From Pseudocercospora fijiensis CIRAD86 (taxonomy: Eukaryota > Ascomycota > Dothideomycetes > Mycosphaerellales > Mycosphaerellaceae): a DNA stretch of 64,000 nt. The stretch covers positions 1 to 64,000 of the forward strand of contig NW_006921537.1 of the NCBI RefSeq assembly GCF_000340215.1, read 5' to 3'. Below the pieces are notes generated by a model. That model saw only the letters and a list, made by a program, of their open reading frames with translations, ran no database searches and had not been told where the DNA came from. The translations under genes were made by a program, and so were the position numbers. Position 1 is the first letter of the stretch, and every line of letters begins with the position of its first letter. Below, one piece after another: positions 34,100 through 44,689 of this stretch.

Positions 34100-37000
34100 G
34101 GTCGTATAATTATAGCTAGCTATAGCGCCTCGCTAATACCTTCTTAATACTAAGTCTTAAAGGCGGTACTAGCTGTATAGCCCTTAGGTGCGCGTTAAAT
34201 AGACGTCTTAATATAGCGAGGTGCTATTAGAGTAGCTAGACCGATACGGCTACGTATACTATATTTCTTACTAAGCCTATTTAAATAGGCATCTTAAACG
34301 ACGTAAATAGTGCGCTAACCGCGGTTAAGGATGATCCGTATACCGAGATAGTAGTATAGGTCGCCTAGTTCTCGTATATTAAAACGGTCCTTTAGTAACT
34401 AAGTAACGGCCTCTAGTACTAATAGGCTATAGGTAATAATAATTATATCGTCGACGTAGATAACGATAATCGAGCCGCTAAGAACGTGTTTGAACATACA
34501 CACGTTAGTTATTATTAGTACAAAGTCTAGGCTCTTTAAGTACTTCCGAAGCTCTTTATACTATAGTATTAGTAACTGCTTTAGACTATACAGTACCTTT
34601 AGCAATAGGCAAACTATGCCCTTGCTACTACAGTCCTTAAAGCTATATAGCTACTTAACGTAGATCTTATACTTATCGCTAATTAGGGCATTAAGGAAGG
34701 CTATTAGAATGTCGTACTACTTAGCTTCTAAGTTATAGTATACAATTAGGCTAAACAAGGCTCGAAGTGTATACGGCTTAGCGATAGCCGTATAGGTCTC
34801 GTTATAATCCTGTCCTTTAACCTATATAAAGCTACGGACGACCTAACGAGCCTTAAACCGGCTTACTTTACTATTAGCGTCTCGCTTAATAGTAAAGACC
34901 TATCGGCTACGAACTACCTTACGACCTCTAGGCACTTCTAGCCGAGAAACGTATACCTATATATAGTTGTCGATTAGCAACTTGTATTTAGCCTTATAGG
35001 CCTCTTTCTACTATAGCTAATATAGCGACTAGGTAGCCTCCTTATAGCTCTTCGGAATAGGAATAGCCTCCTTAGGCTTGTTAGACTGTTTAGCAATATA
35101 ATAGGAAGCTGTAAAACCCTTAATATAGGCTATCGGTATGTTAGCTATTATACGTCGAGTCGACCGCTTAATACTATAATCGGCTAGATAGCTACGCAAC
35201 AGCTCACGAGCGCTCTTATTGCTTCGTGTCTTGCGTATAGAACGACTACTAACGTTGTCTAGTCGCTTAAACCTAGGCAGCTAGCTAGGCTCGCCCTTCT
35301 TAGCGTTTAGATTATATACTAGCTCTTCCTTAGCTAACTAAAAGCTATCTTTATTACTTGAAGCTAGTAGTTAAACGTCTAGAAGGTCGTTATCGATAGG
35401 TAATAGACTAGCGACCTTATTAGCTATTTCCTATATAGGTCCTTATATAGGCTATTCTTCCTACTAAGCTAGAAGCGGCTAGACTATACTAGTAGCCTCG
35501 GTAGGCGACAGAGCCTTGTTACTTACAGAATTGAACAAAGCTAGCATAATAGACTCAAGGGTAACAAACTCGTTCTTAGACAAGTCGTTAGTATTAGTAT
35601 ATAGCTTTATACCATCTAGAAGTAGGAGGTTAAGGTTACCCCCTAACTTAATAAACTAGACGTCCTTAGAAGCGATAACCTTATACTAATTAGGCAGGTA
35701 AATTATGTATTTTCCGGAGTCTATAGAGCCCTTAGTATAGCTAACTAGCTTGCTAACTAGGCCTCTGCTATCTATCTTCTTTCTACGAGCAACACTATAA
35801 TCGTAGGCAATTAACGTATAGCTATATACTCGAAGGTACTAAAGACGCGGCTGTATTCGTAACTAATTAAGCTCCTTAGCGACAATAGTATATAGGCTTC
35901 CTCCGTTAGCGGTTAGCGTAATATTAAGAACCTATATAGCGGAGGCAATAGTATATAGCTATAGGAACTTAGGAAGGTTAGCCTATAGTATTATCTTTCT
36001 CGCAGTCGTATATACGATATAATTGCTAACCTTAGTAAGGCTATTCTAAGTCGAAGAGTAAGGTGCTATAACTTGTAGTATAATGCCCTAATTACGAGCC
36101 TAACTTAATAACTAATTTCCGCCGTATTTACCCCCTCTATCGAGTCGGTAGATCGGGATCGAGTAACTAGTCTATATACGGACGTATATACGATATTCCT
36201 TAATAGCTACTACAGCCCCTAACTTAAGTAAGCTAGCATACTCGTAACGATAGCCTAACTTAGCGTATATAAACAGCGTAAAGTAGCGTTCCTATAATAG
36301 ACTAGGGTTAGTAATAGTAACTATATCTATACAGACAATGTAATAGATTGTAGATAGTCGTACGCGCGGCAGCCGATTGTATTCCTTATATAATATAGCT
36401 ATACGATAGGCAATGCAGTTGCGGAAGTCCTTCTTAGCACTAGTAATAACAATTTGACCCTTAGATTCTATTCTTAGCAGCTTATAGTAATAAATATAGC
36501 TATATCGCAGATGCTATTTATCTATAGTACCTATAGGCACCCCCTTCTTCGACAAAAGGGCAACTACCTTACTATCTAGACTAGAGGTTAGTATATAGAG
36601 GTAGGGGAGACTATTCTTACAGTACGTCTAAGCGATAGTAACCTTATTGCCCTCTACTATCGTAAACAGTATACGCTTATTATTACGGTAGAAACAACCC
36701 TTATTAGCAAGCTTCTTAGTAGATAGAAGGTTAGCTACTAGACTAGGCATATATAGTATATTAGACAACTTTATATTGCTTATACTACGCTTATTAACAA
36801 CCTCTGTCTAAGCTATGCTAACTATCGTAGCGTGCTTCGTATTGCCTCTAAACCGGATAGGGATGTAGTAGCCTTTATATTTAATAAGTAGCGAGGGGTC
36901 GTTAACTATATATATACTAGTACCTAAGTCGACAACCTAATTAGTAGTCCGAGTGCTAGTAGTAAGAGCCGTAGACACCTAGTCGCTAATAGTAACTATA

Positions 37001-37130
37001 GTATTTGTAGTAAAGGCGTAATTGTCGCTTAGGCCTAATAATACCCCCGGGGTAGCATTAGCCGTATATAGCCCCTAAGCACTATTCTAACTAGATAGCG
37101 GCTGCTACTATTACTAAGTAGTTAGTCTAC
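34100..37130 (-). pseudogene. Copia pol: protease, integrase, RT, RNase H
   Basis: The minus frame shows NQVVDLGTSIYIVND (about 36945-36905), the retropepsin DSG motif with Ser changed to Leu (TCA to TTA). The gag-pre-integrase segment LYMPSLVANLLSTKKL and integrase blocks follow, including DIVTITNPSLL-type, YRLDRGGKYGG and IAPYSSTQNSLTK. The copia RT linker VFTIKRDANSKVSRFKAR comes next, then IIVIYVDDIIII with the catalytic YVDD intact (about 34470-34447). RNase H (NNLVTRRSTSGFYFTIIGG, SLTKAKYIQL) and the tail continue to about 33440. A small number of TAG codons inactivates it. Confidence 0.85.
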
Positions 37131-38080
37131 GCTACTACTATTGCTATACCCCCTTCTTCTTAGCCTTCTACTGTTTACGACGTAGTCGGTCTTCCTCCTT
37201 TAGGTAAGGGTACTTAGTATAGTAGCGGTTAGAAGGGTGTAATCCCTAACAATAGGCGCACTTCTTACGGTTAGACTAATAACTATTCTAGTTGCTTCTA
37301 CCGCGGCCTCGACCGTTGTTATTATTTCCGTAGCTACTACGACCGCTACGGTTCGAGTTACCTCGACTATTGCTATTGCTATTGCTACCTTACTATTATA
37401 GTTAGCGTTAAAGACTAAAGAATCTATTATATTAGGCCTAGTTTAATTAAGCTATATTCTTATTAAGTAACGCGCTAATAATGTTATTAAGGGTGCTATT
37501 ATTAATAGTATATTCTAAGGCGCGCATCTGCTTACGGCGTATCTATATAAAAGCCTCGTAGAATAGAGAGATCTATATAATAAATATATAGACAGCCTAA
37601 TATTAGCTAATAGCTAATTTAGTATCCTTTAAGGCACCGAGCTTCTTCTTACATTCGTTATAGAACTTCTCGACGTCCTTACTATCGTAGCGAAGGGTAA
37701 TATAGTCCTAGAAGAGTATAAATTTAGTAGACCTGCCTTTACTAGTATATTTCTTATATAGATAATCCTATACTACCTTAGAGGTATCGAGTCTAAGTAA
37801 CGACTACTAGATCTCCGACATATAGTTAGCGAATATCTACGTACGCGCTAACTGGTCCTTTGCCTCCTATTTATCTTAGCGGTCTTTAAATTGCTCCTAT
37901 GTTTTAGTAGATAATAGTTTAATCTTAGGCTTTAGACGGGTCCCTTAGATATAGCGCTATACCTATATGCCTTTAAGGGCACCCTTAGCGGTATAGGCCT
38001 ATACTAGATAATTCTCCTTGTTCTTTAGCTTAGGGATGTTGCTTATATAAGCGTTAGTAGTTATAGGGGAAGCTATTATA
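37131..38080 (-). pseudogene. Copia gag (UBN2/Retrotran_gag type)
   Basis: The minus frame begins MASPITTNAYISNIPKLKN and includes ENYLVQAYTAKGALKG, TSKVVQDYLYKKYTSKGRST (Q at TAG), DYITLRYDSKDVEKFYNE and MRALEYTINNSTLNNII, as in copia gag domains. A CCHC remnant lies near 37230-37260. Confidence 0.75.
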
Positions 38081-38344
38081 GATAGTAACAGCGATATAGA
38101 AAGAGACTATAAACTTGTCTTAAAAGGCGGCCGATAGGCGCGCCTAGGTTTTAGTATAGCGGACAGCCGACACTATTGTTATTAACCGACTCGAGTCGGA
38201 CTAGCACCTGCTAGAACACTCGAGGGCGGCGGCGGCGATAATAATAGTATTAGCGCAATTTTTAGTAATAAGCGCTAGCTACGTAGCAGTCGGAGTAACT
38301 ATTAGAATACGTAGTAAACGTATCGTGCGCGTTAGAAACGCAGG

Positions 38345-38357
38345 GGGCTTATAACCA
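38345..38357 (-). other. Primer binding site for half-tRNA (initiator Met)
   Basis: On the element strand TGGTTATAAGCCC follows the 5' LTR. It equals the complement of the initiator tRNA-Met anticodon arm (GGGCTCATAACC) except for one TGAG to TAAG change. Copia elements are known to prime from such a half-tRNA. Confidence 0.65.
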
Positions 38358-38482
38358 CTTGAATGTAACTAATAATTGTATTTAGAAGAAGGGCTAATTA
38401 CAGAAAGCCTAAAGATGAAGTGTGGCAGTTACAGCCTTAGGCATCAGGCACGTAATGAACCCTAACACTACACACTCCAAGT
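38357..38482 (-). repeat. Copia 5' LTR (right), lightly altered
   Basis: 126 bp from ACTTGAATGTAAC to ACACTCCAAGT. It keeps many CpA/TpG dinucleotides and borders island 3. Confidence 0.85.
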
Positions 38483-38487
38483 GCATC

Positions 38488-39435
38488 CGCGAAGCTCGAA
38501 TGCAGCCTTCAAAATAGAGCAGAACAACGACCGAGGCTTGGAAGACTGACAGGAGATAGATAGGAATGCTTGACGTCCTCTAATTTATTCTGCAAACTGC
38601 TAATGCATGGCCAAAACGTAAGCTGCTTCTCCGGGCGACAGGCATTAGCTTAGTGCGGAGACGTCTAAGAAAATCACTAATCGCGCTTCGACATAGTCCT
38701 TCTACGACCTTAGAATATTGCAACGACATCGACAAAACGCACGTCTGCGCTATTGCACCGAACACATTACTGCAGCACTCGTTAAAAGACGGAGAGAGGC
38801 ATAGCATAGCATAGGCCTTTGCTAGAACACAGTTAAGCTATAAGTAAATAAAGAGCCGGATGAAAGAAATGTGAAAGCTTAATAAGATGTATAGGTGGCT
38901 ACTAGGGAGCGCTAGTAGATTGATTAGACATTACCGGAACAGCACAGAGCCGCAGACTCTCGTGGCCTCGGTGATAGGTGCTACTATACGGCGCAACTCC
39001 AAGACGGCGACCTCTAATAGAGTCTCCAGTTTTCAGTCAGGTTTGCTGTTAGGTTTCAAATAACGTCGAACGTATACTTAACGGGTAATGGCATAGCGAT
39101 GTGATCTAGGAAACACAGCGGGCGTTCTAGTCTACGAGTCTCTAACATCATCTCTTAGGTATGCAAGCTCAGACAGTTCAAACTGCGCTTTCGTTCCGAC
39201 GGTACCGTCTCTTCTACTCTCTAAATTCATAATCGGTTGCACTTGAAACGTTAGGCTATTAGCTAACTCCATTTGTAGGCGCTGCCCTATGCCTTATATA
39301 AAAGCTCCCCCTTCGCTAAACTTCCGTTCTCTACTGTACCTCGACTAGTAACTTGCTCCTTATAGAGAGCGGAACCAAATCAAAAGCAACACCTAGCAGT
39401 AGCGGAAGCTTGACTAGACACGAGCAGTCTACTAT
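38488..39435. other. Island 3, low-RIP sequence without a clear gene
   Basis: CpA and TpG are present at normal levels. A 75-codon minus frame at 38807-38580 has no recognisable family and is not called as a gene. The island lies between the copia target site and the LINE, so it is probably original chromosomal sequence. Confidence 0.5.
39296..39345 (+). promoter_or_regulatory. Isolated TATA-box core promoter
   Basis: TATATAAA at 39296-39303 is followed 25-45 bp later by a pyrimidine-rich, start-like region (CTTCCGTTCTCTACTG). The downstream sequence soon becomes the LINE, so any host gene has been displaced, or this drives the LINE itself. Confidence 0.35.
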
Positions 39436-39449
39436 CTAAATGCTAGCAT

Positions 39450-41000
39450 TGTTTATTACCGAACTAGCCTTACTAGAACTTCTCTTAGTCGGGAGCTAAT
39501 ACTTAGCTATAATAACTAGGGAAGAATCTAGAATACTTAGGAGTAAGGCTAACTTTACGACGAAGGCGTTTAAAATCCCTTAGACTACTTTTAGGGAGTT
39601 ACTATCTAATAGCGATAAATACTTAATATCCTTCCTAACGACTATAGAACAGATAGTTAGTCCTAACTATAAGGCGAGGGAGTATCGTACTCGTAGTTAG
39701 AATATCTAGGCTTAGTAGAGCGAAGTAAAGTAATATTTACCTTATATAATCTTATAAAGGAATGCGACTATATAATCGGTATAGAAGGCGTTAAAAAATA
39801 GTAGCGAACAATTAGAGACGAAGGGAAGACAGTTAAGAAGGAAGGGAGGACGAATAGAAAGTACTATATACTAGGGTAGAGGAGGTACTAAAGGCAGAAG
39901 ATAGAAGAACCCCTAAGAGGGTATATAAGATAATAATCTTAGAACTCCTTAGAGGACTAAAAGCAATCTACAACTAGGCAAGCTACGTAATTATAAAGGT
40001 AGCTAATATAGTCGTAGCAAAGATTACGAAGAAACAATAGGAGACAAGCCTAAACTACCGCACCTAGGCAGCAGTAGCTAGTTAGGAGGCGCTAAAACCC
40101 CCGAGGATAGTAGTTAGAGTCTATATTACGGACCTATAGGAGCAAAAGGAGATCTAAGGACTTATAGGGAAAGAGATTATAGAAAGAATTATAGTTAAAG
40201 AGGTAATTAGGGCTAGGAACGAAGGTAAAGGGGTAATTAAGCTATTTATAGCATAAGAGCAGGACAAAAAGAAGCTAGAAACATAAAAAGAATAGACAAC
40301 CAAGATAGGGAAAACAGTAAAGGTCTCCTAATAGCAATTTATAATTATAGCCTATAGCATAATAAGAAGCTTTAAGGAAGAATAGGATATTAAGAGCCTA
40401 TAGAGACAAAACTAAGCTATATACCTAGGCCTGAAGATTATAAAAGTAGTATAGATTAAAAGGAAAATCGAAGAGACTAAGAAGTAGTCTTCCCTAATTA
40501 TCTAGGTAGGGAGTGTAGAGCAAGCTAATATAGTACTAGACTAGGGGTTGTTCTAGGACTTTAAAAGATTAGAAATAGAGATATATAGAAGCAACTATAG
40601 GATAATGTAGTACTTTAAATGTCAACACTATAGACACTTAGCAGCTAAGTACACAAAGACAACTAATACCTACTCCTACTATATAGGGGATTACTAGGTC
40701 AAGGAATGTAAAGCATATAAGGGAGAAGCAAGATATGTATGCTGCACTAAAAGACACCCCTCTTAGGCGAAGGAATGCCTAGTAAGAATACAGGCAGCTA
40801 GAAAGGCAAAGGAAGCTAGAATCAATATACTAAAAAGATATACAATAAGCTAGGGCAGCTAGGTACAGAAGCAACCTAGCTAAGTACTATAAAAGAGGTC
40901 TAGACAAGATAATAGGTTTATATTTAGGGCCTTACTAGTATAAGAGAGTCACTAGCTACTAGGGAGACTAAGATACCTTAACATTATAGGAAAGGAAGCA
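39450..41000 (+). pseudogene. LINE ORF1 (gag-like, zinc knuckles)
   Basis: After coiled-coil-like stretches the plus frame reads MQYFKCQHYRHLAAKYTKTT, then YSYYIGDYQVKECKAYKGEA, and RYVCCTKRHPSQAKEC (Q at TAG). These are two to three CCHC knuckles with several Cys read as Tyr. ORF1 proteins bind element RNA. The N-terminal limit is approximate and frame changes are likely between 39780 and 39910. Confidence 0.7.
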
Positions 41001-41089
41001 GGGCAGACAAAGCTTAGTCAAATATTAGTCTAAAGTAAGGGAAGACTAAAGGAAAACTTATAGGGAAATAATATAGATAAAACCTAATA

Positions 41090-44000
41090 AATATTGCAAC
41101 ATTACTAAACATTATACAGTATAATGTCAACAAAAGCAAAGACAAGGTATAGAGGAGCTTCCTTTAAGTACTAAACCTAAAAGAATATTACATTATTGCA
41201 ATCTAAGAGCCCTAGCTCAACCTATATATAAAGAGACTAGCAACAGTTAAAGACCTAAGATACTACCTAATTATCTATAACTAGGGAGCCCTAAGGATAT
41301 GCATCTATATTAGTAAGGAGATAGATATAGAAACCTAGTAGGCTATACTATAGGAGGATAGGGACCTAATATCAGTTTAAGTAGAGAAATCCTAAGGTAC
41401 ACTCTAAGTCTACTATATATACAACCCACTACTAGACTTAAGAAGCAGTACCTAACTGAAAACCCTAGAGAGACTACCTAGAGTTATCTAGGGGAACACC
41501 TACTAAATCCTACTTAGGGATTTCAACCTCTACTACCCCCTCTAGGGCTTAGACTTTACCCTAGCTTACTACTTCCTAGTAGGAAGACTAATTAATATAT
41601 TAGAGAGGGAAGGAATAGAAATTGTTACCCTAAAGGGACTAATTACCTAGGAGGCAAGAGGAAGCAGTAGTATACTAGACCTATGCTTTGTATTACATTA
41701 GATTAAGAATAGGATTATAAGATATAGGGTCAACTAGGAACTAGAAGAATTATTAGACCACTTCCCGGTATAGATTAAGCTAAATATCTAAGCTAATTAG
41801 GAAAGGGAACTAGAGGAGAAGCTTAACTAGAAAGGTACCTAATAGGGCAGGATTAGGGAGGAACTAGAAAGGGACCTAAAACTAGAGGAACTCTTAACAA
41901 AACACCTACTAAGACTAGAGGACATTAATAAGGTAGTAGAAGAACTAATAGGAATCCTAAAATAGGTAGCTAGAAAGCATACCCTAGCAAAGAAACATTC
42001 ACTATACTAGCAACTATACTAGACTAGTAAGTATACAAGGAAGGTTAAAGTAGTAAGGAAGGCTAGGAGGTAGTAGATATAAACCTATACCTAGGAAGCA
42101 TAGGACAACTATAATAAAGCCTACTAGGAAAAGAAGATCTAGATTAAGAAGGACAAGATACAAGAATGGAGATCTATAATAGGAATAATTACAAAGAAAC
42201 TAGAGGAGATATAGAGGATAGCTAAATAGGCAAGGAGACCTAAATAGGATAAGGACATACTACTACAATTCCCGGACATTATAGACTAATAAGGACAAAT
42301 ATAGACTATAATAGAAGGGAAAGCAAGAGCCTTAGGCTAATACTTCTTCTATAGAAAAGTATAAGCAGATCTATTAGATATAAAGGAGAAAGAATAAGAG
42401 ACTCTACTACTAGGTATACTAGGAGACACCTAGGTCAAACCCGAAACTATTAAAAGGATCCTGAAGAAAATTCTAGGCAATAAGGCACTAGGAGAAGACA
42501 AGATCTACAACAAACTTCTAAAAGTATATAGGAAGGGGCTAGCCTTAGCACTAGCTAATATCTTTTTATAGAGCCTAGCACTAGGACACTACCTAAGACT
42601 ATTTAGGAAGTCCCTAATAGTAGTGCTAAGGAAGCCCTAGAAGGAAGACTACATATAGCTTAAGGCCTATAGACTAATAGCCCTACTTAATATAATAGGC
42701 AAGGTGCTAGAAAAAATTGTCGCTAAAAGGCTAACAACCTTTACCGAGGAAAGGAACATCCTTCCTAAAGGCTAGATAGGAGGAAGAAAGAAGAGGTCAA
42801 TACTAATAGCTATAGAACTAATTACAGAACAGATTAAGCATATCTAGCACTATAGTTAAAACTAGGTAGCAACCCTCCTCTCCCTTAACATCTTAGGAGC
42901 CTTTAACAATATCTCCTATAAAAGGCTCCTATATATACTTAAATAGAAAGCTATACTAAACTGGATAGTCTAATTTATCTAGTCCTTCCTATAGGAAAGA
43001 TTAATATAGCTTATTCTAGGCAAATTTAAATCAGACCTAATACTAACTAAAAAGGGAATCCCCTAAGGATTAATACTCTCCCTAATCCTCTTCCTTATCT
43101 TTATAGTAGACCTACTCCTACTCCTAGAATCAAAAAACACATTAGCATTAGGATTTGTAGATAATACAAACATCCTAGCCTAGTCTAAGACAATAGAAAC
43201 CAACTACAAGATCCTAGAAGAGAAGCACTAGGAGTATAAGAAATAGGTAAGGAGGTATAGAGCAAAATTCGCCCTAGAAAAGTACTAGCTTATCCACTTT
43301 AGCAAGGCTAAATCAACCTATAATATAAAGCAATCAATCACTATCTAGGGCTTTAAAACCCAACTATTAGCAGAACTTAGGGTACTAGGGATCTAGCTGG
43401 ATCTAAAACTAAATTAGGGACTATAAGTAAAGAAGGCAAAGCAGAGGGCAGATACTAATATACAATCCATTAATAGGCTTATAGCCTCTATATAGGGGGC
43501 TATATTCGAGAAAGCTAAAGTTATATACAAAGCAATTGTTAAGCTAGTAATGCTATATAGAGTATAGATATAGACAGCCTAGGAGAAAACACTAAAGAGG
43601 ATTAAGCAACTAGTTAGTAGGTCCTAAACCTAAAGCCTAAAGAAAATCCTAGGAGCATACAAAACTACACTAATAAGGGTAGTAGAAATAGAATTAGGGA
43701 TCCTACTAGTCAAACAATACTTCAAGGGACTAAGACACTAATATATAGCAAAGACAATAGAATACCTAGCCTAACAGACTATCTAAAAGGCACTAGACAA
43801 GATAAAAGCCTAGTACATTAGGACTAGGAGGCGAGACAGACTACAAATAACTCCCTAGAAAGTTAAAGACCTAGAGCAATATAGAGTCTTAATAAGAGAA
43901 ATGCTAGAGAAAGAGCTTTAGGGACCAAATATAAGGCTAAAGGAAGACAAGCTAAAGGGAGAGAAACAAAGCCTAGTAGAATTAATTGCTAGATACCTAT

Positions 44001-44620
44001 AGGAGTAGGAATAGAACAAAACATAAGTTAGACTAGGAACCCTAAAGGCACTAATCAAATTTAGTTAACATAACTACTAGCTCTATAAGGACCTAAATAG
44101 GGCCGAGGCAAGCCTAGCTATCCAAATCAGATTTGAATATATTAGACTTAGATCTTACCTATTTAGAAGAAACGTCCTAGGAATTGAAAGTAGAGCTTGC
44201 TAATATAGCTACCAATCTTAGAACCCTAAGCATATACTACTAGTCTGCCCTTAATAGTTAGAAGGTAGAAGTAATTAGAGACTAAAAGCAATAGAAAGGG
44301 AATACGACAAGCTAATCTAGAGCAAAGAAGACCTAAAGAGGATAGTAAAGTGGATCATTAAACAGGGATTTGTATAACAATTCGCACTAGTAAAGGAAAC
44401 TAAAGAGTAGATAAGAAGGAGGGAAGAAGAGGGGGAAAGAAGGGCAGGGTAGCAGGCAAGGTAGTTAGAGGGTAACAACTATAACACTAGTACACCCTAG
44501 AGGAAGGAAAACAAGGAAACGAGGAAGATTAACACTTATAAATAGGACAGGAGGGAGGTTTTTACTAACTAAGTTAGTTTCCTACCTAAAACAATACATA
44601 GAAACAGACCTGCATAGGCC
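41090..44620 (+). pseudogene. LINE ORF2: APE-type endonuclease and reverse transcriptase
   Basis: The endonuclease begins TLLNIIQYNVNKSKDKV, with IIAIQEP (catalytic Glu), a decayed GDFNLHHP block (RDFNLYYP, about 41518) and SSSILDLCFV. RT blocks are KALGEDKIYNKLLKV, LRKPQKEDY (Q at TAG), YRLIALLNIIGKVLEKIVAK, GGRKKRSILIAIELI, SLNILGAFNNISY (SLDxxGAFDNV with Asp changed to Asn), GIPQGLILSLILFLIF and GFVDNTNILAQ at 43150-43180. In the last block the catalytic FxDD is FVDN; GATGAT to GATAAT is a RIP change. A C-terminal Cys/His region (CQYSYQSQNPKHILLVCP) follows. It is inactive by these substitutions and by TAG codons. Confidence 0.85.
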
Positions 44621-44647
44621 GAAAGGCACTATAATAGGCAAATGAAA

Positions 44648-44667
44648 TATCTATCTATCTATCTATA
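44648..44667 (+). repeat. LINE 3' tail, ATCT tandem repeat
   Basis: About five ATCT units end the LINE and replace a poly(A) tail. The copia remnant begins directly after. Confidence 0.8.
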
Positions 44668-44689
44668 TAATCTTATAGCGTTAATCGAG

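Larger units (their letters stand above)
33164..38482 (-). mobile_element. Complete Ty1/copia element, minus strand, with 5-bp target duplication
   Basis: Two 126-bp LTRs (33164-33289 and 38357-38482) enclose gag, protease, integrase, RT and RNase H in copia order on the minus strand. The flanking 5-mers are ACATT (33159-33163) and GCATC (38483-38487); they are the same sequence if the left copy had both a G to A and a C to T change. A polypurine tract (AAGGGGGTA on the element strand) adjoins the 3' LTR, and a tRNA primer site adjoins the 5' LTR. Confidence 0.88.
39440..44667 (+). mobile_element. Non-LTR retrotransposon (Tad-like LINE), plus strand
   Basis: Two consecutive ORFs, gag with zinc knuckles and endonuclease-RT, are followed by a short UTR and a tandem ATCT tail (44648-44667), as in non-LTR elements. 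There are no LTRs. Most stops are TAG/TAA at former Gln, and the rest of the protein is well preserved. The 5' end is placed where island composition ends and is uncertain. Confidence 0.85.

Noticed and set aside
38580..38807. 75-codon minus-strand frame in island 3
   Set aside because: No start context, family or neighbouring exon supports it; chance openness in a normal-composition region is likely.
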